A stretch of 64,000 bases of DNA. Source: CBDFLT01 sp965249225 (GTDB lineage Bacteria > Chloroflexota > Dehalococcoidia > Lucifugimonadales > G963668185). The position numbers and the translations under genes were made by a program. The stretch covers positions 1 to 64,000 of the forward strand of contig CBDFLT010000007.1 of NCBI GenBank assembly GCA_965249225.1, written 5' to 3'. Numbering within the stretch: position 1 is the first letter of the stretch; each line of letters opens with the position of its first letter. Of this stretch, positions 26,939 to 35,832 are shown piece by piece. The notes under the pieces were generated by a model. The model made no database searches, was not told the origin of the DNA, and was given only the letters and a program-made list of their open reading frames with translations.

Positions 26939-27182
26939 GTGAGCAGGCGCGGGCTGGCGTGGTCTTGAAGAGAATCGCGTTCCTGGGGTCTGGATTTTCG
27001 CAAGCCGACTTCCTCCATGTTAATGAAGGTCACTGGGGCGTGTCAACGAGATTCAACTTCCTCATCATCCAGACGGGGGTGTGCATAAACCTCATCGTTA
27101 TCGGATGCACCCGGAGGGCTAAGAACAACTGGCTGGGATGGGATATATGCCTCGGAGCGATGGAAGTATCCTGAGATTTCAC

Positions 27183-29972
27183 CTACTCCATGTCTCCCCA
27201 GGTGGCACCCCTCTTCAGCTCCACAGTGAGTGGCACGGCGAGGTCCATGGCCGAGGGCATCAGCTCCAGAACAATGGCCTGGACCTGCTCCAATTCTTCC
27301 TGGGGCACCTCGAAGATCAGCTCGTCGTGGACCTGGATGAGCATCATCGTCCTGAGGGCTAAAGCGTCTAGACGCTCCTGGATGCTGATCATGGCGATCT
27401 TGATGACGTCCGCCGAGGTGCCCTGAATGGGCATGTTGATGGCCATACGTTCGCCCGCCGCCCTGACATGGGGGTTGCTGGAGCCTATCTCCGGGATATA
27501 CCGTCGCCGGCCTAAAAGCGTCTCCACGTACCCGACATCTTTCACCTGTGATTTGATCTTCTCGATGTACTCCGTGATTCCCGGGTACTTGCCGAAGTAA
27601 GCCTTTATGAAGTGGCCGCCCTCTTCTCTGCTCAGGCCGGTCTGCTGCGATATTCCGAAGGCGCTGAGGCCGTAAACGACCCCGAAGTTCATGATCTTTG
27701 CGATACGCCGCATCTCGGCCGTGACATCCTCGATCGCTACACCGTACACCGACGAGGCGGTCGACGAGTGAATGTCCTCGTCTTGCCGGAACGCCTCAAG
27801 GAGACCTGCGTCCTGTGACAGATGGGCCAGTACCCGAAGCTCGATCTGAGAGTAGTCCGCCGCCAGCAGAGTCCACTCCGGTGCGTGCTGTGTGACGAAG
27901 GCGCTTCGCACCCGCCGGCCCAGCTCCGTTCGCACCGGAATGTTCTGCACATTGGGATCGTTGCTGGAGACCCTGCCGGTGGCCGAGCCGGTCTGGTTGT
28001 AGCTCGTGTGGACACGACCCGTGTCAGGGTTTACCAGCGAAGGCAGTGCGTCCACATAGGTTGACTTGATCTTCGACATCTGGCGGTACTCCAGGATCAG
28101 GTCTATTACCCGAGGCGCCCTCGTGTCGATGCCCTCAGTCTCTCCGCTGTCCATGAGCCGCTTTAGTCCCTCCAGGGACTGGGCATCGGTGGAATAACCC
28201 TTCTGGGTGCGCTTAGTCGGAGGCAGCTTGAGCTCCTTGAAAAGCACGTCGCCGAGCTGCTGAGACGAGTTCAGGTTAAACTCGTGGCCTATTAGCGAGT
28301 ACATCTCGGACTCTGTCCGAGACGTCTCCTCGCCCAGCACTACCGACATCTTTTTTAGCGACTCGGAGTCCAGGGCGACGCCATTGCGCTGCATGAGGAC
28401 GAGCACTGGCACAAGGGGCATCTCAAGTGTTTCTAGGACACGCGTCAGGTTCTTCTCCTCTAGCTCCTTTGCGAGTACGCTATAAAGTCGCCATGTGAAG
28501 TCGGCGTCGGCGGCGGCATAGGGCGCCGCCTTTTCGATGGGCACCTGTGCCATAGTGATCTGCTTTTTACCCCTACCGATGAGATCGGTAATCGGCGTCA
28601 TCTCCTCGTTGAAGCTCGCCAGGGCGAGCCCTTTGAGCCCTTTTTCGTTTCTACCGCACAGGTGTGCCGCTACCATCGTATCGAAGGCCAAGCTGCGTAC
28701 CTGAATTCCTTGGCTGGCCAGCACGGTCATGTCGAAGTTTGCGTTGTGGGCGATTTTGGGCACCGATTCAGCTTCCATGAGAGGGCCGGCGACGGCCAGG
28801 ACCGTCTCCATGGGTAGCTGGGTGCCCTCGTCATGCCCTGTGGGCACATACCATGCTTTCCTCGACTCGTTGGAGAAGGAGAGACCTACCAGCTTGGCCG
28901 TCATGGGGTCCAGAGCCGTTGTCTCGGTGTCGAAGGCGAACCCCTGGGGCGAGTCCAACTCCCGCACCATCTGGTTCAGAGCCTCTTCCGTGTTCACCAC
29001 CACGTAGTTGGTCTCCGGCAGTGCCTTTTTATCGGGGGGTTTGGCCTCGCTCCCTCCGGTGCCGTCTGGGAGCTCAGGGACCCTCGACACAGCGCTGAAG
29101 AACTCAAGCTCTCGCAGAACGTCGATCACCTTCGCTCTGTCGTAGTTCCAGAACTGTGTCGCCTCCAGGTCCAGCTGGACGGGCGCGTCTTTAACTATGG
29201 TTGTCAGGTACTTGCTGTTGAGGACAAGATCCCGGTTCTCCTGCAGAGCCTTCTGTTTCCCGGGAGGTGTCACTTTGTCGATATTCTCCAGGAGGCCCTC
29301 GACCGTCCCAAACTGGGTGAGCAGTTGGATGGCCGTCTTTTTCCCGATCCCGGGGACACCGGGGATGTTGTCGGAGGTGTCGCCTTCCAGCGCCTTGACG
29401 TCGGCCACGATGTCCGGCTCCAGACCGCCGTATCGCTCCCGCACTGCGACCTCATCGTACACGGTTCGATTCTGGATGCCGTGGGTTAGCAGGACGCGCA
29501 CCCAAGGCGATACCAGCTGGAGAGTGTCGGTGTCACCGGTCAAGATCAGTGTTTGGATACCTTGCTCTTCGGCCTGACTACAGAGGGTGCCTATGATGTC
29601 GTCGGCCTCGAAGCCCTCTTTTTCGTAAATGGGGATGTTGAACGCCTCGACGACCTGGCGGACCCGGTCGAACTGGGAACGCAGTTCGGGGGGAGTCGGC
29701 GGCCGGTGTGCCTTGTACTCTTGGAACTTGACGTGCCTGAACGTGGGTGCAGAGACGTCGAAGGTGATGGCGCAGTGGGTTGGCTCCCAGTCTGCAAGCG
29801 TTCTGAGTAGGGTGTTCAGAAAGCCGAACACAGCCCTCACCTCCTCGCCTGTGCGCTGGACATTGAGGGGCTGCTGGATGGCGTGCCACGCACGGTGAAC
29901 GATGGCGTGGCCGTCCATAATGATAAGCAGGGGCTCCTTCGCCACCATGGGGACTGCTTGATCAGTGGCCAC
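27183..29972 (-). CDS. polA: DNA polymerase I
   Basis: 929 aa from a GTG start with AGGAGA six bases upstream. Three domains are complete. The 5' nuclease covers residues about 14-310, with EGFEADDIIGTL and then EGDTSDNIPGVPGIGKKTA. The 3'-5' exonuclease has intact metal-binding motifs: FDTETTALDP near 346-355, NANFDMTVL, and YAAADADFTW, so proofreading should work. The polymerase domain has LLAADYSQIELRVLAHLS, RRIAKIMNFGVVYGLS and VHDELIFEVP. It acts in repair and Okazaki-fragment processing. It is the last gene in the long minus-strand series that starts at the SAM riboswitch, but 133 bp separates it from the phosphohexomutase, so it may have its own promoter. Confidence 0.97.
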   Translation of the reverse strand: MATDQAVPMVAKEPLLIIMDGHAIVHRAWHAIQQPLNVQRTGEEVRAVFGFLNTLLRTLADWEPTHCAITFDVSAPTFRHVKFQEYKAHRPPTPPELRSQFDRVRQVVEAFNIPIYEKEGFEADDIIGTLCSQAEEQGIQTLILTGDTDTLQLVSPWVRVLLTHGIQNRTVYDEVAVRERYGGLEPDIVADVKALEGDTSDNIPGVPGIGKKTAIQLLTQFGTVEGLLENIDKVTPPGKQKALQENRDLVLNSKYLTTIVKDAPVQLDLEATQFWNYDRAKVIDVLRELEFFSAVSRVPELPDGTGGSEAKPPDKKALPETNYVVVNTEEALNQMVRELDSPQGFAFDTETTALDPMTAKLVGLSFSNESRKAWYVPTGHDEGTQLPMETVLAVAGPLMEAESVPKIAHNANFDMTVLASQGIQVRSLAFDTMVAAHLCGRNEKGLKGLALASFNEEMTPITDLIGRGKKQITMAQVPIEKAAPYAAADADFTWRLYSVLAKELEEKNLTRVLETLEMPLVPVLVLMQRNGVALDSESLKKMSVVLGEETSRTESEMYSLIGHEFNLNSSQQLGDVLFKELKLPPTKRTQKGYSTDAQSLEGLKRLMDSGETEGIDTRAPRVIDLILEYRQMSKIKSTYVDALPSLVNPDTGRVHTSYNQTGSATGRVSSNDPNVQNIPVRTELGRRVRSAFVTQHAPEWTLLAADYSQIELRVLAHLSQDAGLLEAFRQDEDIHSSTASSVYGVAIEDVTAEMRRIAKIMNFGVVYGLSAFGISQQTGLSREEGGHFIKAYFGKYPGITEYIEKIKSQVKDVGYVETLLGRRRYIPEIGSSNPHVRAAGERMAINMPIQGTSADVIKIAMISIQERLDALALRTMMLIQVHDELIFEVPQEELEQVQAIVLELMPSAMDLAVPLTVELKRGATWGDME

Positions 29973-30105
29973 CGGTATTCTCCTGTAACTGGCGAGAGGG
30001 TTTTCCTCCTGGTGGTGCTGTCAGAGTACCAGGCTCTCCCCAAGGTACGCCAGCAGCATTTAGCCAGCTCGCAAACCGTATCCAGCGGTGGCTTGTGAAG
30101 CTCCG

Positions 30106-31527
30106 TTAGACGCCGGCGACGGCGCGAGTTTCCCTCAGCAGCGTCTCCACTTGCTCGGGCGACTCCCCCTCAGCGTAGATTCGAATCAGCGGCTCGGTGC
30201 CTGAGAATCGGATCAGGGTCCAGTACCCTCCTTCGAGGACGTAGCGAAAGCCGTCCCTGGTGTCGACGCTCTCGACTGGCCTGCCCCCAAGTGTGGGCGG
30301 ACTGGCGTTCTTCACGCGGGCCAGGATTTCGTCTCGCCGTCGCGCGTCGAACTTCAGGTCCCATCGGTCGTAATGGTGCGGCCCCACCTTGTCGGTCAGC
30401 ATCTCCAGTAGCTCGGATATGGTCTTTCCCGTTTTGACTATCATCTCCAGTATCATGAGGCCGCTCAAGATGCCGTCTCGCTCCGGGATGCTGCAACGAA
30501 AGGCGTAGCCGCCACTCTCTTCGCCGGCGAGCAAGGCGTCCTCCTTCATCATGGTCGGGCCCAGATACTTGAACCCCACCGGAGTGTCGAACACCGGCAC
30601 GTCATAGATCTCTCCCAGCCGGTCTACCATGCTGGTCATGGTGATGGAGCGCACCAAAGGGCCTCGTCGGCTGAGCACCTCCAGCTGGTGAAGGCAAAGC
30701 AGCGCGAACGTCTGAAGCGTGGTAATGAACCGGCCGTGCTCGTCCACAAGGCCCAGACGGTCCCCGTCGCCGTCGGTGGCCAGGCCCACTTGGGCCGACT
30801 CTCGCGGAACCGCTTTTAGCAGGGCCTCCAGGTTACGGGAGATAGGTTCGGGCTGAGCCATGCCGGGGAAGGCCGGGTTCCGTTCGCCTCGAAGCTCTGA
30901 TACCTTGGTCGAGCCGCCTTCCAGCAGTTTAGGGAAGTAACCGGCGGCGGCGCCATACATGGAATCGGTGATCACCGTCAGGCCCGAGTCTCTGATAGCC
31001 CCCAGATCGACCAGAGAGGAGACATGTCCTAGGTAGGTGGTCTCAGGGTCTATGTGGGTGAGGAGCCCCTGTGTCTCTGCGTCGGCCAGATCCATCCGCT
31101 CGAAGGTGCCTGAGACTTCGGCCGATCCGATGTACATCTCGAGTTCGGCCACGACCTCAGGGTCGGCGCTCCCTCCGTAGCTGGGCTTGTACTTAAAGCC
31201 GTTCCACTGTGGAGGGTTGTGGCTGGCGGTAATTACCACTCCGCCGCCGGCTCCCCGCGTGACCACGTTGTAGCTCACCACGGGGGTCGGTGCGGCCCTG
31301 TCGCAGAGGAAAGTGACTATGCCGTTGGCGGCGCTCACCTCGGCCACGGCGGCCGCAAATTGCTCGGATGCGAAGCGGGTGTCGTATCCGATGACCAGCC
31401 CCTTGGTGTCGAGGCCCTCTTCTCTGAGGAAGTCAGCGGTGCCCTGGGTGCATAGACGAACGTTGCGGAAGGTAAACTCTTCGGCTATGATCCCGCGCCA
31501 ACCATCTGTACCGAACTTGATAGCCAT
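30106..31527 (-). CDS. Phosphoglucomutase/phosphomannomutase family protein
   Basis: 473 aa from the ATG at 31527 (MAIKFGTDGWRG). A longer open frame upstream lies wholly within the metK 3' end and has out-of-frame-like composition, so it is not used. The phosphoserine loop is TASHNPPQWNG with Ser102; the Mg2+ site is LATDGDGDRLGL near residue 240. The sugar-binding loop is EESGGYAF near 330. The phosphate-binding loop at the C-terminus is IRFSGTEPLIRIY. It interconverts hexose 1- and 6-phosphates; glucose, mannose or glucosamine specificity cannot be decided. It lies 37 bp after metK on the same strand. Confidence 0.92.
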   Translation of the reverse strand: MAIKFGTDGWRGIIAEEFTFRNVRLCTQGTADFLREEGLDTKGLVIGYDTRFASEQFAAAVAEVSAANGIVTFLCDRAAPTPVVSYNVVTRGAGGGVVITASHNPPQWNGFKYKPSYGGSADPEVVAELEMYIGSAEVSGTFERMDLADAETQGLLTHIDPETTYLGHVSSLVDLGAIRDSGLTVITDSMYGAAAGYFPKLLEGGSTKVSELRGERNPAFPGMAQPEPISRNLEALLKAVPRESAQVGLATDGDGDRLGLVDEHGRFITTLQTFALLCLHQLEVLSRRGPLVRSITMTSMVDRLGEIYDVPVFDTPVGFKYLGPTMMKEDALLAGEESGGYAFRCSIPERDGILSGLMILEMIVKTGKTISELLEMLTDKVGPHHYDRWDLKFDARRRDEILARVKNASPPTLGGRPVESVDTRDGFRYVLEGGYWTLIRFSGTEPLIRIYAEGESPEQVETLLRETRAVAGV

Positions 31528-31564
31528 CGGCTTCTTCTTCGCCTGACGGGACGTGGGCGGAGGA

Positions 31565-32797
31565 CTAGCGGCCTGCGGCTTGGCCGACAAACGCCTCATT
31601 CCTGATCGCCGCGGCTTTGTCGGTCCTCTCCCACGATAGGTCCAAGTCGTCGCGACCGAAGTGACCGTAAACGGCGGTCTGTTTGTATATGGGTTTGCGC
31701 AGATTGAGGTCCCGGATGATCGCGCCCGGCCGTAGATCGAAGTGCTTGTCCACCAGTTCGACGATCTTTTCGTCCGGTATTTTATTGGTCCCAAATGTCT
31801 CCACGGAAATGGAGATAGGACGCGCCATCCCTATAGCGTAGGAGATATGGAGTTCAAGTCTGTCCGCCAGCCCGGCGGCCACCAGGTTCTTGGCGACCCA
31901 CCGCGCGGCATATGAGCCGGAGCGGTCGACCTTGGTGGGGTCTTTGCCCGAGAACGCACCTCCTCCATGGCGGGCGACGCTGCCGTAGGTGTCCACGATG
32001 ATCTTCCGTCCTGTGAGTCCGGAGTCGCCTACGGGCCCACCTGTCACAAATCGTCCAGAGGGATTCACCTCATACCGGGTCCGGCGGTCCCGCAGAGACT
32101 CGGGTATCACTACTTTGGCGACCTGCTCTATGAGATCGTGCTCTATCACCGACTGGCTCACCTCCGGATCGTGCTGGGAGCTCATGATCACGGTGTGTAC
32201 CCTTTTGGGCACGCCGTATTCGTACTCTACCGTCACCTGAGACTTGCCATCGGGACGCAGGTAAGGAAGGAGTTCCTCTTTCCTGGCCTCGGCCATTCGC
32301 CGACAGATACGGTGGGCCAGGGTGATCGGAAGAGGCATCAGCTCCTCGGTCTCGTTACAGGCGAAACCCACCATCATGCCCTGGTCTCCGGCCCCCAGAG
32401 ACTCCACCTCATAGCTGTTGTCTCGGCCCTGATCTCTGACCTCCAGCGACTCGGACACTCCTTTGGATATGTCCTGCGACTGCTCGTGGATGGACACTGT
32501 GACCCCACAGGACTGGTAGTCGAACCCGTAATTGGAGTCTATGTAGCCCGCATCTCGAATGGTGCGGCGGACGATGGCGGGGATGTCCACATATGTTGCG
32601 GTGGTGATCTCCCCCATCACCAGCAACAGGCCGGTAGTGCAGCAGACCTCGCACGCGACACGAGACATTGGGTCCTGTTCGATCAGCGTGTCTAGGATCG
32701 CGTCGGAGATCTGGTCGCACAGTTTATCGGGGTGTCCCTCCGTCACGGACTCGGACGTGATCAGAAAGGACGAGGCCCCGCGGAAGCTATGGTCCAT
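31565..32797 (-). CDS. metK: S-adenosylmethionine synthetase
   Basis: 410 aa. It makes SAM from methionine and ATP. The ATP/metal motif SVTEGHPDKLCDQISDAI is at residues 17-34, and GAGDQGMMVGFA is the conserved loop near 136. GGGAFSGKDPTKVDRS near 277 is the phosphate-binding segment. The start ATG follows TGGAGGAACCACA, a strong ribosome-binding site. It sits in the SAM-cycle operon between ahcY and the phosphohexomutase. The nearest regulatory element seen is the SAM-I riboswitch upstream of mtnA, 5 kb away, so metK may be feedback-controlled through that leader if the transcript is continuous. Confidence 0.97.
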   Translation of the reverse strand: MDHSFRGASSFLITSESVTEGHPDKLCDQISDAILDTLIEQDPMSRVACEVCCTTGLLLVMGEITTATYVDIPAIVRRTIRDAGYIDSNYGFDYQSCGVTVSIHEQSQDISKGVSESLEVRDQGRDNSYEVESLGAGDQGMMVGFACNETEELMPLPITLAHRICRRMAEARKEELLPYLRPDGKSQVTVEYEYGVPKRVHTVIMSSQHDPEVSQSVIEHDLIEQVAKVVIPESLRDRRTRYEVNPSGRFVTGGPVGDSGLTGRKIIVDTYGSVARHGGGAFSGKDPTKVDRSGSYAARWVAKNLVAAGLADRLELHISYAIGMARPISISVETFGTNKIPDEKIVELVDKHFDLRPGAIIRDLNLRKPIYKQTAVYGHFGRDDLDLSWERTDKAAAIRNEAFVGQAAGR

Positions 32798-32878
32798 TGT
32801 GGTTCCTCCAGGAAATCGCGTTACTTCTGCTATCTGTGGGTATTCGCCAAACCCCTCGATTCCTGCCTTTCAGGTCGC

Positions 32879-34147
32879 TCAGGTGCCCAGCTCCCAGCTC
32901 GCCAGGTACTGCTCCTGCTCCTGGTTCAAGGTGTCGATGGCGATTCCCATCGAGCTCAGCTTCATCCTTCCGACCTCTTGGTCGATCTCCGTTGGCACAG
33001 GGACCACCTTGGGCTCTATTTCGCGCCCGTCCTTGCTCAGGTACTCCACCGACAGAGCCTGGTTGGCAAAGCTCATGTCCATCACCGCGGAGGGGTGGCC
33101 TTCGGCTGCGGCCAGGTTGATGAGGCGTCCCTCACCGAGCAGGTGGATGGATCTGCCATCCTCAAGGGTGTACTCGTCCACGAAGGGGCGTACTCTCCGT
33201 TTGCCCTTGGCCATTTCTTCGAGCGCCTCGATGTCGATCTCGACGTTGAAGTGGCCGCTATTTGCGATGATGACGCCGTCCTTCATCACCTCGATATGCT
33301 GTCCGCCGACGGCCTTGAGTCCTCCGGTCAGGGTGATGACGATGTCCGCTACTTTTGCGGCCTCGTTCATGGGCATCACCTGGTGGCCGTCCATTGTGGC
33401 CTCCAAAGCCCGGATGGGGTCTACTTCGGTGACTACGGTGTGGGCGCCCATGCCCCTGGCGCGTGTCGCCACGCCTCGTCCGCACCAGCCGTAACCGCAG
33501 ATGACAACGGTCTTGCCGGCCCACAGTACGTTGGTCGCCCTGGTGATGCCGTCCAGCGTGCTCTGACCGGTCCCGTACCGGTTGTCGAAGAAGTGCTTGG
33601 TGTCGGCGTCGTTGACGGCAACAATGGGGTAGCGTAGCTTGCCAGCCTCCGCCATGCTGGTAAGGCGTATGACCCCTGTGGTGGTCTCCTCGCACCCTGC
33701 GAATACCTCGCCGAGTCGGTCCTTGCGCTTGGTATGGAGCATCGTCACCAGGTCCGCGCCATCGTCCAGCGTGATGTTGGGCTTGTGATCCAGGACGGCG
33801 TCGATATGTCCGTAGTAGGTGTCGTTGTCTTCGCCCTTTATGGCGTAAGTGGGGACTCCGCACTCGCCGGCCAGGGCAGCGGCCACCTCGTCCTGGGTGC
33901 TGAGCGGGTTACTGGCGCACAACGCTACCTCGGCTCCCCCATCTCTGAGAGCGAGGACGAGGTTGGCGGTCTCAGAGGTGACGTGGAGACACGCCGCTAT
34001 GCGCAGTCCGTCCAGAGGCCGCTCCCTGCTAAAACGCTCTCGTATCAGGCGAATGACCGGCATCTCTCTGGCCGCCCACTCGATCTTATTAATCCCATCG
34101 TGGGCAAGAGAGATGTCCGCGAAGTCTCCTTTGATAGTGGTCGCCAA
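32879..34147 (-). CDS. ahcY: S-adenosylhomocysteine hydrolase
   Basis: 422 aa from a TTG start (complement of 34145-34147) preceded by a GGGGGG tract. It cleaves S-adenosylhomocysteine to homocysteine and adenosine using tightly bound NAD. The Rossmann motif is VVICGYGWCGRGVA near 214-227, the substrate-site stretch is NDADTKHFFDNRYGTG near 179-194, and the NSGHFNVEIDIE motif is near 295. The C-terminus ends in a Tyr-containing tail (QEQYLASWELGT), in place of the usual KPxxYRY end. It is between metK and a PfkB kinase that could remove its adenosine product. Confidence 0.96.
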   Translation of the reverse strand: MATTIKGDFADISLAHDGINKIEWAAREMPVIRLIRERFSRERPLDGLRIAACLHVTSETANLVLALRDGGAEVALCASNPLSTQDEVAAALAGECGVPTYAIKGEDNDTYYGHIDAVLDHKPNITLDDGADLVTMLHTKRKDRLGEVFAGCEETTTGVIRLTSMAEAGKLRYPIVAVNDADTKHFFDNRYGTGQSTLDGITRATNVLWAGKTVVICGYGWCGRGVATRARGMGAHTVVTEVDPIRALEATMDGHQVMPMNEAAKVADIVITLTGGLKAVGGQHIEVMKDGVIIANSGHFNVEIDIEALEEMAKGKRRVRPFVDEYTLEDGRSIHLLGEGRLINLAAAEGHPSAVMDMSFANQALSVEYLSKDGREIEPKVVPVPTEIDQEVGRMKLSSMGIAIDTLNQEQEQYLASWELGT

Positions 34148-34299
34148 AATACCCCCCGATTCGTCAGGTGGACACAGGTCCAGTTATCTGCTGGACAGGC
34201 TGTTTCGAATTCTTCATTATTCTTTTAATGTATTGCGCCCCACCCCGAGGCGGCTGATCTCACCCGGCCTCCTAGACGTTCTGAAAGCGCTTCTTGTCT

Positions 34300-35253
34300 T
34301 CAGACTTCGTTTCGCCGGGGCAGCGACTCGCCGGGTTTCAGCGGATTGAACTGAGACAGATCGGCGAACGTCCTGTACCGGGCCTCGATATCCGCGTGCG
34401 TTAAGGCGCTGATCCGCTCAGCGCTGAAGCTTTCCACGGCAAAAGAGCCCATGACCGAGCCCAGCACGGCGGCCCGGCGAAACCCGTCCAGGCTCATATC
34501 CCCGGTCGCGGACAGGTAGCCCATGAAGCCGCCTGCGAAGGCGTCGCCCGCGCCGGTCGGATCGACCACCCGCTCCAGCGGAAAGGCGGGTGCAGCGAAT
34601 ATCGACCCCTCCTTGAACAGGAGCACGCCGTGCTCGCCGCGCTTTATAACTACCGTGTGAGGGCCGTCCATCCCAAGAATGCGTTTGGCGGCCTTGGTCA
34701 GGTTGACCTCGCCCGATAGCTGTCGCGCTTCTCCCTCGTCGAGGAACAGGACATCTACCGCCTCCACCGCCTGGTCGACTTCGTTCCTCTTGCCGTCTAT
34801 CCAGAAATTCATGGTGTCCATGGCTACCAGCTTCGGGCGCTTCTCCATCTGGTTGAGCACGTCTAGTTGAAGCTCCGGGTCGATGTTTGCGAGGAAAACA
34901 TATGGCTGGCGCTGATGGCCTGGTCTCAGCTTGGGAGAAAACTCGGCGAATACGTTAAGCTGGGTGTCCAGGGTCTCGCGGGTGTTCACGTCCTCCGTCT
35001 GATATACGCCCGACCACCGGAAGGTCTTGCCGCGCTTTCGGTCCAGCCCCGACATATCAACCCGGTGCGACTCTAACAGGTTGATATCTGAGGTGCGGAA
35101 GTCATCGCCGACCACCGCTACTATGCTCACTGGTGTGAAATAGCTGCTGGCTATGGAAAAGTAAGTTGCGGACCCTCCCAAGGTATCTTCACGGCTGCCC
35201 GCCGCGGTCTTAACTGAGTCATACGCGACGGAGCCCAGTACAAGTACCGACAT
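34300..35253 (-). CDS. PfkB-family carbohydrate/nucleoside kinase
   Basis: 317 aa. The C-terminal PfkB signature DPTGAGDAFAGGFMGYL (near 241-257) gives the anion hole and catalytic Asp. The N-terminus MSVLVLGSVAYDSV and LGGSATYFS are the substrate-lid region. This family includes ribokinase, adenosine kinase and nucleoside kinases. Because it lies directly between the methylthioadenosine phosphorylase and ahcY, phosphorylation of the adenosine released by AhcY is the most economical guess. The sequence alone does not settle the substrate. It is separated from ahcY by 152 bp without a clear terminator. Confidence 0.85.
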   Translation of the reverse strand: MSVLVLGSVAYDSVKTAAGSREDTLGGSATYFSIASSYFTPVSIVAVVGDDFRTSDINLLESHRVDMSGLDRKRGKTFRWSGVYQTEDVNTRETLDTQLNVFAEFSPKLRPGHQRQPYVFLANIDPELQLDVLNQMEKRPKLVAMDTMNFWIDGKRNEVDQAVEAVDVLFLDEGEARQLSGEVNLTKAAKRILGMDGPHTVVIKRGEHGVLLFKEGSIFAAPAFPLERVVDPTGAGDAFAGGFMGYLSATGDMSLDGFRRAAVLGSVMGSFAVESFSAERISALTHADIEARYRTFADLSQFNPLKPGESLPRRNEV

Positions 35254-35304
35254 TTTTTGCCTTTGATTTCAAGGTCCCCATTGATCCGTGGGCCGTGCCT
35301 CACC

Positions 35305-35403
35305 TTATGAGGCCTTGGTACCTGACCCAGCCTTCAGTTTTTCCTCGCGTTTTTTGGCCTTCTTGCGGTGTTTACGCCAGGCTTCTCGTTTACGCTTGTT
35401 CAT
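35305..35403 (-). CDS. 32-residue highly basic protein
   Basis: An ATG (complement of 35401-35403) begins a 32-codon frame. It starts MNKRKREAWRKHRKKAKK and continues with REEKLKAG, then GSGTKAS and TAA. Seventeen of the 32 residues are Lys, Arg or His, and the first 25 should form one helix. The pattern recalls the tiny Lys/Arg-rich ribosome-associated proteins (AURKAIP1/COX24-like), but the match is not close enough to name. It lies between the rhodanese and PfkB genes in the SAM-cycle operon. A weak GAAGA stands before the ATG. It was found by reading the gap, not by length. Confidence 0.6.
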   Translation of the reverse strand: MNKRKREAWRKHRKKAKKREEKLKAGSGTKAS

Positions 35404-35478
35404 AGTCTTCTGTTACTCACAGTCGTAGCGGATGTTTGCAACGTGGCATACTCCTCGCAGGGCGCCACCGGCCTCGAC

Positions 35479-35832
35479 CTACTCATCGGCCCCATAGCTG
35501 GTCGGAAGCTCCTTGGCTATCCAGGCCCCGGTGCCGTCCTCGATGTTGTACAGGTTCTCTGAATCCAGGCCCATTGCCGCGGCCATCTCGCACGCCAGAC
35601 CGCTCCTCACTCCCTGGGAGCAAATGAACAGCAGCTTCTTGTCGGTGGGCAGTTCATCGATGCGTGCCAGCACCTCGTCTACCGTGATGAAGAGGGCGCC
35701 CTTGACGTGGCCTTCGGCGTACTCATCGGGACGCCTCACGTCCACGATGACTACGTCGTCGCTGCCGTACATCTCGTCCGCCTCGTCCAGAGTGACCCGG
35801 TAATAGGGCTCGCCTGGTTCCTGCCTGGGCAT
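35479..35832 (-). CDS. Single-domain rhodanese-like sulfurtransferase
   Basis: 117 aa, one rhodanese domain. VIVDVRRPDEYAEGHVKGA (residues 28-46) is the CH2A-type motif and the active-site loop is CSQGVRS with Cys71. It can carry a persulfide. Its start codon overlaps the mtnP stop codon, so the two are translationally coupled. In a methylthioadenosine salvage cluster it could handle sulfur released from methionine or homocysteine breakdown. That role is inference; rhodaneses also act in thiosulfate use and tRNA thiolation. Confidence 0.9.
   Translation of the reverse strand: MPRQEPGEPYYRVTLDEADEMYGSDDVVIVDVRRPDEYAEGHVKGALFITVDEVLARIDELPTDKKLLFICSQGVRSGLACEMAAAMGLDSENLYNIEDGTGAWIAKELPTSYGADE

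Noticed and set aside
26926..27174. Plus-strand 82-codon frame between GreA-like and polA genes
   Set aside because: No ribosome-binding site and no family; lies in a short gap between divergently unrelated minus-strand genes.
31528..31794. 89-codon N-terminal extension of the phosphohexomutase frame
   Set aside because: It lies entirely within the 3' end of metK in another frame, has low-complexity Arg/Ser/Pro composition, and the family N-terminus (MAIKFGTDGW) begins at 31527.
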